Assembly: GCA_017470605.1 (NCBI GenBank)
Contig: JAFUYH010000032.1
Span: forward strand, 1-55,132
Source: Treponema sp.
GTDB lineage: Bacteria > Spirochaetota > Spirochaetia > Treponematales > Treponemataceae
Reading direction: 5' to 3'
DNA: 55,132 nt
Below are positions 1 through 7,252 of the stretch, piece after piece. A model generated the notes under the pieces. The model made no database searches and had not been told where the DNA came from. It saw nothing but the letters and a program-made list of their open reading frames with translations. The position numbers and the translations under genes are program-made. Each line of letters begins with the position of its first letter. The stretch's first letter is position 1.

Positions 1-120
1 CGGGAACGGAACGGGATTGCAAACGCATTTATAAGCCGAGGCGAAGCCTTTTTAATCATTTTCCTATACGGCTTATACCATGCGGTTTGCAAGAACGTGC
101 AGTGGTAGCACTTTTTACAG
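1..120 (+). repeat. Palindromic structured element, copy 1 (5' end cut by window)
   Basis: Identical over 120 nt to 24511-24630. The left arm of the outer stem lies before base 1; the right arm is at 108-120. Inner helices are visible: TTGCAAACGCAT pairs with ATGCGGTTTGCAA (one bulged G), ATAAGCCG pairs with CGGCTTAT, and AGGC-GAA-GCCT forms a small hairpin. Similarity to copy 2 continues weakly to about base 150 (TTTATAATGC...TTTGCCCTG). The window probably starts here because the repeat broke the assembly. Confidence 0.85.
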
Positions 121-208
121 TTTCGGCTCTTTTATAATGCATTTGCCCTGGCCTCTCCTTTGCTCTGTTTCCCTTCCTTTGTGCCCTTGGGCTCTCCTCC
201 TCACAATA

Positions 209-248
209 ATATTTCCTTATTGAGAAAAAAAGGAAATATCGATATAAT
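209..248 (+). promoter_or_regulatory. Promoter of the DUF1846 gene with overlapping inverted repeat
   Basis: TTGAGA (220-225), a 17-nt spacer and TATAAT (243-248). The expected transcription start is about 255, only a few nt before the ATG at 259. A 10-bp inverted repeat, ATATTTCCTT (209-218) and AAGGAAATAT (230-239), straddles the -35 box and could be an operator. Confidence 0.7.
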
Positions 249-258
249 AAAATCCCGT

Positions 259-1740
259 ATGAAAAACGGATTTGACAACGAAAAATATCTTAAGATTCAA
301 TCAGAACACATTAAAGAACGGATTGCCAAGTTTGGCGATAAACTCTACCTTGAATTTGGCGGAAAGCTTTTTGACGATTACCATGCTTCCCGTGTTTTAC
401 CTGGATTCCAGCCGGACAGTAAACTGCGAATGCTCATGCAGCTTTCGGATGTGGCAGAAATTGTAATTGTAATCAGTGCAGTTGATATTGAAAAAAACAA
501 GGTTCGCAGCGACCTGGGAATCACCTATGATAAGGACGTTCTACGTCTTCGCAATGAATTTCAGAACCGTGGTCTCATGGTTGGCAGCGTTGTTATTACT
601 CATTATACCGGGCAGGAAGCCGCTAAAGCCTTCCGTTCAAAATTAAAGAAGATGGGCATAAAGGCCTATTATCATTATACAATTCCGGGCTATCCTTCTA
701 ACGTTGCCCTTATAGACAGTGATGAAGGCTATGGAAAGAATGATTATGTGGAAACTTCCCGCCCTCTTGTTGTTGTTACAGCCCCGGGGCCTGGAAGCGG
801 AAAAATGGCAGTCTGCCTGAGTCAGATGTATCAGGATTACAAAAAGGGACTGAAATCTGGTTATGCAAAGTTTGAAACCTTCCCAATCTGGAATCTTCCT
901 CTTAAACATCCTGTAAATCTAGCCTATGAAGCCGCAACTGCAGACTTAAATGATGTAAACATGATAGACCCATGGCATCTGGAAGCCTATGGCGAAACGA
1001 CCGTAAATTACAACCGCGACATAGAAATCTTCCCTGTTCTGGATGCAATTTTTAAGGGAATTTATGGTGAAAATCCATATAAATCTCCTACAGACATGGG
1101 CGTTAATATGGCAGGCTACTGTATTTATGATGATGATGCCTGCTGTGACGCAAGTAAACAGGAAATCATCCGCCGCTATTACGAAACTCTGGGCCGCCTT
1201 GTAGAAGGAAATGCAGAAGAATCTGAAGCAGATAAGATTGAACTTTTAATGCAGCAGGCAAAAATCACAACTGATGACCGCCGTGTAACTGTTGCTGCCA
1301 AGGAACGCGCTGCAAAATCCAAAGTGCCTAGTGCCGCGATTGAACTTGCGGACGGAACGATTATTACTTCTGAAACTTCTGAACTGCTGGGAACTTCTGC
1401 CGCCCTTATTTTGAATGCAACAAAACATCTTGCCGGTCTAGATCACAAGTTAAAGCTTATTCCAAAAGAAATGATTGAACCGATTCAGGAAATGAAAGTA
1501 ACATATTTGAGCGGGAATAATCCTCGGCTTCATACAGATGAAGTTCTGGTTGCCCTTGCAATGCTTTCAAAAACTGATGATAACTGCCGCCGTGCTCTTG
1601 AGCAGCTGCCAAATCTGCGTGGCTGTTCGGTACACACCAGCGTCATGCTCAGCGAAGTTGACCGCAAGATTTTTAAAAAACTTGGCGTTGACCTTACCTG
1701 TGAGCCTGTAAGCAAGAAGCAGAAGCCTCTGATTGGTTAG
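259..1740 (+). CDS. DUF1846 family protein
   Basis: A 493-residue protein matching the usual length (about 490-500) of the DUF1846 family, soluble cytoplasmic proteins of unknown function common in Firmicutes and spirochaetes. Recognition rests on the N-terminal run NEKYLKIQSEHIKERI, then FGGKLFDDYHASRVLPGF and the segment VVVTAPGPGSGKMAVCLSQM, which has a P-loop-like GPGSGKM turn. The open frame extends upstream to 160, but the 33 extra residues are unlike the family and lie upstream of the promoter, so the ATG at 259 is chosen. No Shine-Dalgarno precedes it; the -10 box ends 10 nt before the start, suggesting a leaderless or nearly leaderless mRNA. The ammonia-lyase gene follows but has its own promoter. 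The biochemical function is not known to me. Confidence 0.85.
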   Translation: MKNGFDNEKYLKIQSEHIKERIAKFGDKLYLEFGGKLFDDYHASRVLPGFQPDSKLRMLMQLSDVAEIVIVISAVDIEKNKVRSDLGITYDKDVLRLRNEFQNRGLMVGSVVITHYTGQEAAKAFRSKLKKMGIKAYYHYTIPGYPSNVALIDSDEGYGKNDYVETSRPLVVVTAPGPGSGKMAVCLSQMYQDYKKGLKSGYAKFETFPIWNLPLKHPVNLAYEAATADLNDVNMIDPWHLEAYGETTVNYNRDIEIFPVLDAIFKGIYGENPYKSPTDMGVNMAGYCIYDDDACCDASKQEIIRRYYETLGRLVEGNAEESEADKIELLMQQAKITTDDRRVTVAAKERAAKSKVPSAAIELADGTIITSETSELLGTSAALILNATKHLAGLDHKLKLIPKEMIEPIQEMKVTYLSGNNPRLHTDEVLVALAMLSKTDDNCRRALEQLPNLRGCSVHTSVMLSEVDRKIFKKLGVDLTCEPVSKKQKPLIG

Positions 1741-1756
1741 CCAGATTGGTTAGCCC
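1731..1756 (+). repeat. 13-nt tandem duplication at the end of the DUF1846 gene
   Basis: GATTGGTTAGCCA is followed at once by GATTGGTTAGCCC. The stop codon lies in the first unit, so the second unit is a silent duplication in the 3' UTR. Confidence 0.7.
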
Positions 1757-1760
1757 TGCA

Positions 1761-1789
1761 TTGCCCCATTTAAGTTTTTTAGTTATACT
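1761..1789 (+). promoter_or_regulatory. Promoter of the ammonia-lyase gene
   Basis: TTGCCC (1761-1766), a 17-nt spacer and TATACT (1784-1789). The predicted mRNA has a short leader with a good Shine-Dalgarno (AAGAAGGA, about 1812-1819) before the ATG at 1824. Confidence 0.65.
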
Positions 1790-1823
1790 AAAGTCCAATT
1801 TTTTTACAGAAAAGAAGGATTAG

Positions 1824-3398
1824 ATGAAAACTGTTTGTGGTAATGATTTAACTATTGAAGACGTATGTGATGTTGCATTACGTGGTGAAGAAGTAAAGCT
1901 TCCAGAAGATAAAGCTTTTTGGGAAACTCTTGAAAAGAGCCGTAAATTTCTTGAAGATTATATTGCAACCGGCGTTCCAACTTATGGCGTAACAACTGAT
2001 TTTGGCGATTCATGTCACAATCAGATTTCGGTAGAAAAAGCCGGTGAACTGCAGAGGGTAATCTGTACTTATCATGGAATTGGACTTGGCCCGAAATTTG
2101 ATCATGAAACTGGCCGTGCCGTAGTGCTTGCCCGCCTGAACGGAAACGTAAAGGGCGGACATTCGGCAATCCGTCCTCAGCTTGCCCGCATGATGGTTAC
2201 TTTGCTTAATAAGGACATTATTCCTGTAATTCCTCAGCTTGGTTCTGTTGGTGCTTCCGGAGACCTTACGCCGCTCAGTTATCTTGGCGCGGTTATTATG
2301 GGACAGCGCGAGGTTTACTACAAGGGCAAGATTGTTCCAACTGCCGAGGCTTTTAAGGCCGAAGGAATTGAGCCTCTTCCGATTGAAGCAAAGGAAGGCC
2401 TTGCAATTATGAACGGTACATCAGTTATGACGGCCGTTGCTTCCCTTGCATGGAAAAAGGCAGAACGCCTGGCAAAAATTTCAGATTTCCTTACAGCAGT
2501 AACCTCAGAAATTACGCGTGGTAAAGATACTCCATTTGTTGCAAAGGTCAGCGAAATTAAAAACCACCGCGGTCAGTGTGAATCTGCCGCTTATGTTTAC
2601 AACATCATCAAGGATTCTAAACGCGTATGGCGTTATGAGGATTTCTTGAATTCTCAGATTGAAAAAATTGAAAAGAAGGGCTTTGTTGCCCAGACAAATA
2701 AAATTCAGGACAGATATTCAATACGCTGTGCACCACAGATTACAGGCGTTTACCGTGACACTCTGCGTTTTGCCCGCGACCTGATTACAGAAGAACTTAA
2801 TTCTGCAAACGACAATCCTCTTGTTGATATTGAAGCCGGCCGCCTTTACAACACAGGCAACTTCTACGGCGGACACATCTGCGCAGCCTGCGACTATATG
2901 CGTACTGCCCTTGCAAACATTGCAGACCTTAGCGACAAGCAGGCCGAAGTTATTATCGATGGAAAGTTCAACGGACTCACAGAAAATCTTATTCCCTTTA
3001 CTCCAGCTGACCATCCTCGTGCAGGACTCCGCCTTGGCTTTAAGGCCGCCCAGATTACAATTTCTGCAATCCGCGGTGAAGTTGCAACTTACTGCTTCCC
3101 TGTTTCTCTTACTTCTGCTCCAACAGAAGCCTTGAACCAGGACAAGGTAAGTATGGGAACAATTTCTGCGCGCAAGTGGGCAGAACAGATAGACCTTGTA
3201 TTCCTTCAGTTTGGAACACATCTTCTTGCTGCAATGCAGGCTGTTGATCTGGCCGGTTATGATGATTTTGCTCCATTCACAAAGAAGGTTCACGATGAAG
3301 TGCGCAAGATGAGTGCCTTTGTAGAAGACGACCGCGAGCTTGATAAGGAAGCAACTGCTGTAGCCCAATGGCTTAAGACAACCGAATTGTTTGCTTAA
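1824..3398 (+). CDS. Histidine/aromatic amino acid ammonia-lyase (HAL/PAL/TAL family)
   Basis: A 524-residue member of the MIO-dependent lyase family, which removes ammonia from histidine (to urocanate) or from phenylalanine/tyrosine. The Ala-Ser-Gly triad that forms the MIO prosthetic group is at residues 144-146 in GSVGASGDLTPLSYLG, and NGTS and YGVTTDFG are also present. At the position that sets substrate choice the protein has Tyr83-His84: bacterial HAL has Ser-His, TAL has His-Leu and PAL has Phe-Leu. The His therefore favours histidine, but the Tyr is unusual. No hutU, hutI or formiminotransferase gene lies nearby, so a normal histidine-degradation operon is not seen. It has its own promoter and Shine-Dalgarno. 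The family is certain; the substrate is not. Confidence 0.88.
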   Translation: MKTVCGNDLTIEDVCDVALRGEEVKLPEDKAFWETLEKSRKFLEDYIATGVPTYGVTTDFGDSCHNQISVEKAGELQRVICTYHGIGLGPKFDHETGRAVVLARLNGNVKGGHSAIRPQLARMMVTLLNKDIIPVIPQLGSVGASGDLTPLSYLGAVIMGQREVYYKGKIVPTAEAFKAEGIEPLPIEAKEGLAIMNGTSVMTAVASLAWKKAERLAKISDFLTAVTSEITRGKDTPFVAKVSEIKNHRGQCESAAYVYNIIKDSKRVWRYEDFLNSQIEKIEKKGFVAQTNKIQDRYSIRCAPQITGVYRDTLRFARDLITEELNSANDNPLVDIEAGRLYNTGNFYGGHICAACDYMRTALANIADLSDKQAEVIIDGKFNGLTENLIPFTPADHPRAGLRLGFKAAQITISAIRGEVATYCFPVSLTSAPTEALNQDKVSMGTISARKWAEQIDLVFLQFGTHLLAAMQAVDLAGYDDFAPFTKKVHDEVRKMSAFVEDDRELDKEATAVAQWLKTTELFA

Positions 3399-3430
3399 GA
3401 TTTTTTTGTAACTTTGCAGAGCGATTTTTG

Positions 3431-3459
3431 TTGATTATCTTGAAAAGCGGACTTATACT
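3431..3459 (+). promoter_or_regulatory. Promoter of the GNAT gene
   Basis: TTGATT (3431-3436), a 17-nt spacer and TATACT (3454-3459), followed by a leader of about 55 nt with AAGGAGG just upstream of the ATG at 3522. Confidence 0.6.
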
Positions 3460-3521
3460 TAAATATTGGGTACGAGGACTGATTTAAATCAGGGATTTCC
3501 AGCTGGTAAGGAGGCAGATCT

Positions 3522-4001
3522 ATGATAGAACTGAAACGAATTACTTCTGAAAATATTGATGAAATTATAGCTCTGCAAGTTGCGGAAAGCCAGAAAGGCT
3601 TTGTTTCTCCAAATTCCCGCAGCATTATGGATGCCCATGTTGCAATCACAAATAATGAAATTGCCATTACTTTTGGAATTTATAATGACAACGAAGTTGT
3701 CGGTTTTATAATCCTTACATACGGAGTTCGTGAAGACAGGCTCATGCCTTCTGTTTCCTACCATAATTACTATATCTGGCATTTTATGATAGATGAAAAG
3801 TACCAGAAAAACGGCTATGGCAGGCAGGCAATGAATCTTCTTGTGGACTATATGCGCACAGCCCCTTGCGGCGAAGCTACAGCCTGCTGGGCTTCCTACA
3901 CAATAGGCAATAAAGGTGCAAGAAAATTCTTTGAAAAATGCGGATTCCATGAAAACGGAGAATCTGTATTTGGAGAAAGAGTTACCGTAAGACCTCTTTA
4001 A
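3522..4001 (+). CDS. GNAT family N-acetyltransferase
   Basis: A 159-residue acetyl-CoA-dependent N-acetyltransferase. The acetyl-CoA-binding motif A is QKNGYGRQA (residues 95-103, Q-x-x-G-x-G/A), preceded by the usual beta-4 strand (YYIWHFMIDEKY) and followed by the GARKFFEKCGF segment typical of the C-terminal beta-5/alpha-4 region. The general layout recalls small-molecule or polyamine acetyltransferases such as BltD/SpeG, but the acceptor cannot be read from the sequence. The start is set by a strong Shine-Dalgarno, AAGGAGG, 7-8 nt upstream. A monocistronic gene between the ammonia-lyase and the kinase-like gene. Confidence 0.85.
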   Translation: MIELKRITSENIDEIIALQVAESQKGFVSPNSRSIMDAHVAITNNEIAITFGIYNDNEVVGFIILTYGVREDRLMPSVSYHNYYIWHFMIDEKYQKNGYGRQAMNLLVDYMRTAPCGEATACWASYTIGNKGARKFFEKCGFHENGESVFGERVTVRPL

Positions 4002-4019
4002 TCATACTGAATTACATGT

Positions 4020-4025
4020 TATACT
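4020..4025 (+). promoter_or_regulatory. -10 box of the shikimate-kinase-like gene
   Basis: TATACT ends 7 nt before the ATG at 4033 and there is no Shine-Dalgarno, giving a leaderless arrangement. The -35 region is weak. Confidence 0.5.
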
Positions 4026-4032
4026 CTTTCGC

Positions 4033-4608
4033 ATGAGTGATAGTCAGGATCATTCCATTGTCTTAATGGGATTGAAGCATTGTGGAAAAACAACACATGG
4101 AAAACTTCTTGCAGAAAGACTTGAAGTTGATTTTTTTGATACCGATCAGATTATAGAAGAAACTGTAGGAAAATCAGTTCGCCTTTTGTACAAGACAAAG
4201 GGTGTGTCTGAATTTATGCAGGAAGAAGAAAAGGCCTGTGAAAAAATAATTAAAGAAAATGAAGGAAAAAGAATTGTCGTTTCTACAGGAGGGGGAATCT
4301 GTGATAATCCTCCTGCCCTTACGATACTTCGTGAATTAAATACTCTGGTTTTTCTGAGACTTGATATTACTTTTTCTATAGAAAGAGTAATGAGTAAGAT
4401 TTCTATGGAAAAGCCTGGAAAATTTATTAATATCCCTGCTTATGTAGAGGCAGAAAATCCTAAAAAACTTTCAGATGTCCGTGACATTATGATGAAGAAA
4501 TATCAGGAACGTTATCAGCACTATGAAAGCATAGCTGATGAAGTAATAGACATAAAAAATGCCCCGATAGATGAGAATTTTAAACTCATCTGCGAGGCAC
4601 TTATTTAG
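4033..4608 (+). CDS. Shikimate kinase-like P-loop kinase
   Basis: A 191-residue protein with the shikimate kinase layout: Walker A GLKHCGKT (13-20), DTD (36-38), STGGG (84-88) and the C-terminal RYQHYESIAD (from R160), which matches the adenine/shikimate-binding RNPLYEEIAD of AroK. Shikimate kinase would phosphorylate shikimate in chorismate synthesis. However, the residue equivalent to the shikimate-binding Arg58 (GEEGFR in E. coli AroK) is Met62 (GVSEFM), and the lid arginine region (RPLL) reads KPGKF. The substrate may therefore differ or binding may be altered. No other aro gene is near. The mRNA looks leaderless. The stop overlaps that of the convergent slyD gene (shared TTAG). Confidence 0.7.
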   Translation: MSDSQDHSIVLMGLKHCGKTTHGKLLAERLEVDFFDTDQIIEETVGKSVRLLYKTKGVSEFMQEEEKACEKIIKENEGKRIVVSTGGGICDNPPALTILRELNTLVFLRLDITFSIERVMSKISMEKPGKFINIPAYVEAENPKKLSDVRDIMMKKYQERYQHYESIADEVIDIKNAPIDENFKLICEALI

Positions 4609-5147
4609 TTGCAGTTTCCGCAACCGCCGTCACCACATCCGCCGCCACAGTCTCCACAGGAGCCGCCGCAACCACCACAGCCGCCTCCACCACAGCCGCG
4701 CGGATTCAGTTCTTCTTCTGTTGCATCACGTACGTCTACAACTTCTACGTCAAAATGCAGGTTTTTGCCAGCCAGTTCATGATTTCCGTCTATCTTTATC
4801 TTATCACCGTTGACTTCAACTACTTTTACAATGGAAGGCCCCATCTGAGTCATCACCTGAAACTGCATGCCAACTTCAATTTCACCGTCCATTTCAAACT
4901 GGTCACGAGGAATGTCTATTATAAGACGTGAATCATATTCTCCGTAGCCGTCTTTCGGCTGAATTACAGCGCTGAACTTATCTCCGGGATTTTTGCCTTC
5001 AAGTTCATTTTCAAGACCAAAAATAAGATAGCCGTTCCCATGCAGATAACCCAGAGGTTCTCCCCCTACAGAGGAATCCAGCTGCTTTCCATCATCATCT
5101 TTTAATGTGTAATGGATAGTAACCCATTTATTCTTTTCAATTTTCAT
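4605..5147 (-). CDS. slyD: SlyD-like FKBP-type peptidyl-prolyl isomerase with Cys/Gly-rich tail
   Basis: A 180-residue protein from the ATG at 5147. SlyD proteins are cytoplasmic prolyl isomerase/chaperones with an inserted-in-flap domain and a metal-binding tail. Visible family marks are VTIHYTLKDDDGKQLDSS, PLGYLHGNGYLIFGLENEL, GYGEYDSRLI and NHELAGKNLHFDVEVVDVRDATEEE. The last about 30 residues contain 8 cysteines spaced by Gly/Asp/Ser and no histidine, whereas E. coli SlyD has a His/Cys-rich nickel-binding tail. The start overlaps the nfu stop by one base (TAATG), so the two are translationally coupled. Pairing with an iron-sulfur carrier suggests a link to metal handling (inference). Confidence 0.88.
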   Translation of the reverse strand: MKIEKNKWVTIHYTLKDDDGKQLDSSVGGEPLGYLHGNGYLIFGLENELEGKNPGDKFSAVIQPKDGYGEYDSRLIIDIPRDQFEMDGEIEVGMQFQVMTQMGPSIVKVVEVNGDKIKIDGNHELAGKNLHFDVEVVDVRDATEEELNPRGCGGGGCGGCGGSCGDCGGGCGDGGCGNCN

Positions 5148-5416
5148 TAAAATTCCCACCCTTCTGGATTTGTTACGGCATTGTCCTGTACAACTTCTGT
5201 AATTTCAGGACAAGCATCTTTTAAATATCGTTCTACTCCCATTTTGAGAGTCATAAGAGCCATGGGGCAACTGCCGCAGGCTCCGGTCAGGTTTAAGTGC
5301 ACCTTTTTTTCATCATCAATGCACACAAATTCCATGTCGCCACCGTCAGCCTGGAGCTGTGGTCGGAACATCTCAAGGGCCTCTTTTACAGTCTCTTCTA
5401 AAGTTTGTTCTGCCAT
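5147..5416 (-). CDS. nfu: NifU-like iron-sulfur cluster scaffold/carrier protein (Nfu)
   Basis: An 89-residue stand-alone NifU C-terminal domain. It carries the cluster-binding CxxC (C47, C50) in LTGACGSCPMALMTLKMGVE and the start QLQADGGDMEFV, typical of Nfu proteins that deliver Fe-S clusters to client enzymes in the cytoplasm. The frame opens at 5443, but the ATG at 5416 follows a Shine-Dalgarno-like TGAGGT and matches the family start, so the shorter form is chosen. First gene of a coupled pair with slyD. Rubrerythrin and Rsm22 in this window are possible metal-protein clients, but that is only inference. Confidence 0.9.
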   Translation of the reverse strand: MAEQTLEETVKEALEMFRPQLQADGGDMEFVCIDDEKKVHLNLTGACGSCPMALMTLKMGVERYLKDACPEITEVVQDNAVTNPEGWEF

Positions 5417-5513
5417 ATTTACCTCACTATAGACACAGGACACCTGCGCCTTTACACATATAAATCTACTGAAAATAAATCAAAAAGTCATTATTTTTCG
5501 TGTTTTTCCAATC

Positions 5514-7244
5514 TTAATTATCAAGTTCTTCTATTTTTCTATGAAGATTAATAACCTGAGTATGAAGGTAGTGGTCAATTGCAGCTTTTTCAAGTATTCC
5601 CACAGGCTCGTCATTTGCATCTACAATAGGAATCGCATCCGTGTCATAATCTTCAAAAAGTTTATAGGCATCTGGAAGGGTTGTGGAAGGCTTGCATATA
5701 ACAGGCGCCGGGGTAAGAACATCCATCGCAAGCATGGATTCCGCAAATTCTCCAATCTGCATTATTTCTTTTAAGTGTTCCAGAGTAATGATTCCGACCA
5801 GTTTTCCTTCTGCACTTTTTACAACATAGTTCAGATTCTGATTATGGCTGAATTTATTAAGAAGGTTGAAGAGGGATTCATTTTCACTGATAATTGCAGG
5901 GGAATCATAATTACAGATTTTTTCATTTCTTACAATTATATCTGTTACGCGCGTGTTTTTCTTTATGTCTTCAATCGTAACGTTTAATCCGCATTCTCCG
6001 GCCTTGCTGACACCGATTTTTACAAAAACAGGGCCAATTAACTGGACAATAAAGGTTGTTGCAGTAATAATCAAAAGGATTTCAGGGCCTATGCTGTCTG
6101 CAAAGTCGTTTCCTGCCGCAATGGAAAGTCCTATTGCAACTCCTGCCTGACTTAAAAGGCAGAAAGGCAGGTATTTTTGTACGGTTTTTGGAGCCTTTGT
6201 AAGCCATGCTCCAAAAATTGAACCGATTGCCTTTCCGGCGGTTCTTCCTAAAACGTATATGAGGGCAAGAATTCCAAGAAAAGGAGTTATAATCCACACG
6301 TTCAGTTTTGCGCCTACAAGTACAAAGAATAAAACATAAACTGGTGGAGTGAATTTTGATACCAGACTGAATACGGATTGCGTTTTTGACGGGGCAAAGT
6401 TTACAAGGAAAAAGCCTGTGCTCATGGCTGCAAGTATATTATCCAGATTCAGGGCCTGGGCACAGCCGGTGCATAGAAAGAGGGAGGCAAGAGCAAAGCA
6501 GAGGCTTCTGGCTTCATCCTTATAAATAAAACGGAGAATTACAGTAAGGATAAATCCAAAAAATCCGCCTAGAAGTATAGAGCCGAATATGTCTTTTGCA
6601 ATGTTCAGGAGTTGAATTCCTGCAGGCAGAGCCTTGCCGCCAATCAGGGGAGAGGCAATGGTTGATGCAATCGTATATAAAATGAGGGCTACTGCGTCGT
6701 CCATGGCAACCAGACCGTAAACTGTGGTTGTAAGGGGGCCTCTGGTTCTGTATTCGGCAAGAACGTCCGTGGTGGCAGCAGGCGCGGTCGCAGAACAGAT
6801 TGCCCCTAAAAGCAGGCCTAATGAAAGTGCATGGGCGGTATTGCGGGTAACAAGATAAACCGCCAGAAATACAAGAATACCTACTACAAGGGCAGGAGTA
6901 ACGGCTTCAAAAATCAGAATGCTTACAAACTGTTTTCCGTATTTTTTTATTGTAGTGATTTTCAGTTCGGCACCTACCAGAAATCCTATCAGAGAAAGAG
7001 AAATTGTACTGACCGGGTCTAAGGCAGAAATAACTTGAGGTTCCAGAATATGCATACCTGACGAACCTATGATTATTCCGATTACAATATAGCCCACAAC
7101 CTGTGGAATCTTAAGTTTTTTGAAAAGCCAGCCGCCTGCGGTTCCTGCAAAAAGTATCAGTCCAAGTAAAAGAACAAATTGTCCTGCATTAAGTGATGAA
7201 AAATGAAAGGCTTCTGGAAGAAGTCTGGCAAATGGATTCTGCAT
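5514..7244 (-). CDS. CPA-family cation/proton antiporter with C-terminal CBS domains
   Basis: A 576-residue membrane protein. Residues about 15-410 form a Na+/H+ exchanger (CPA2/Kef-like) domain of about 12-13 helices, with the typical start LLGLILFAGTAGGWLFKKLKIPQVVGYI and conserved charged stretches such as AICSATAPAATTDVLAEY and LVAMDDAVALIL. Residues about 430-570 hold a pair of CBS domains (for example VTRVTDIIV and MAMDVLTPAPVI), which often bind adenine nucleotides and gate transport. It probably exchanges Na+ or K+ for protons at the inner membrane. The start is 8 nt after the slt stop, preceded by AAGGTAGG, so it is likely co-transcribed with slt and the LysM gene, an envelope-stress-like grouping (inference). 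Confidence 0.88.
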   Translation of the reverse strand: MQNPFARLLPEAFHFSSLNAGQFVLLLGLILFAGTAGGWLFKKLKIPQVVGYIVIGIIIGSSGMHILEPQVISALDPVSTISLSLIGFLVGAELKITTIKKYGKQFVSILIFEAVTPALVVGILVFLAVYLVTRNTAHALSLGLLLGAICSATAPAATTDVLAEYRTRGPLTTTVYGLVAMDDAVALILYTIASTIASPLIGGKALPAGIQLLNIAKDIFGSILLGGFFGFILTVILRFIYKDEARSLCFALASLFLCTGCAQALNLDNILAAMSTGFFLVNFAPSKTQSVFSLVSKFTPPVYVLFFVLVGAKLNVWIITPFLGILALIYVLGRTAGKAIGSIFGAWLTKAPKTVQKYLPFCLLSQAGVAIGLSIAAGNDFADSIGPEILLIITATTFIVQLIGPVFVKIGVSKAGECGLNVTIEDIKKNTRVTDIIVRNEKICNYDSPAIISENESLFNLLNKFSHNQNLNYVVKSAEGKLVGIITLEHLKEIMQIGEFAESMLAMDVLTPAPVICKPSTTLPDAYKLFEDYDTDAIPIVDANDEPVGILEKAAIDHYLHTQVINLHRKIEELDN

Positions 7245-7252
7245 TTTTCAGC

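Noticed and set aside
160..258. N-terminal extension of the DUF1846 frame
   Set aside because: It lies upstream of and across a good promoter and is unlike the family; the ATG at 259 is preferred.
2718..3368. Long antisense frame opposite the ammonia-lyase gene
   Set aside because: Shadow of the strongly coding plus strand, with no start signals.
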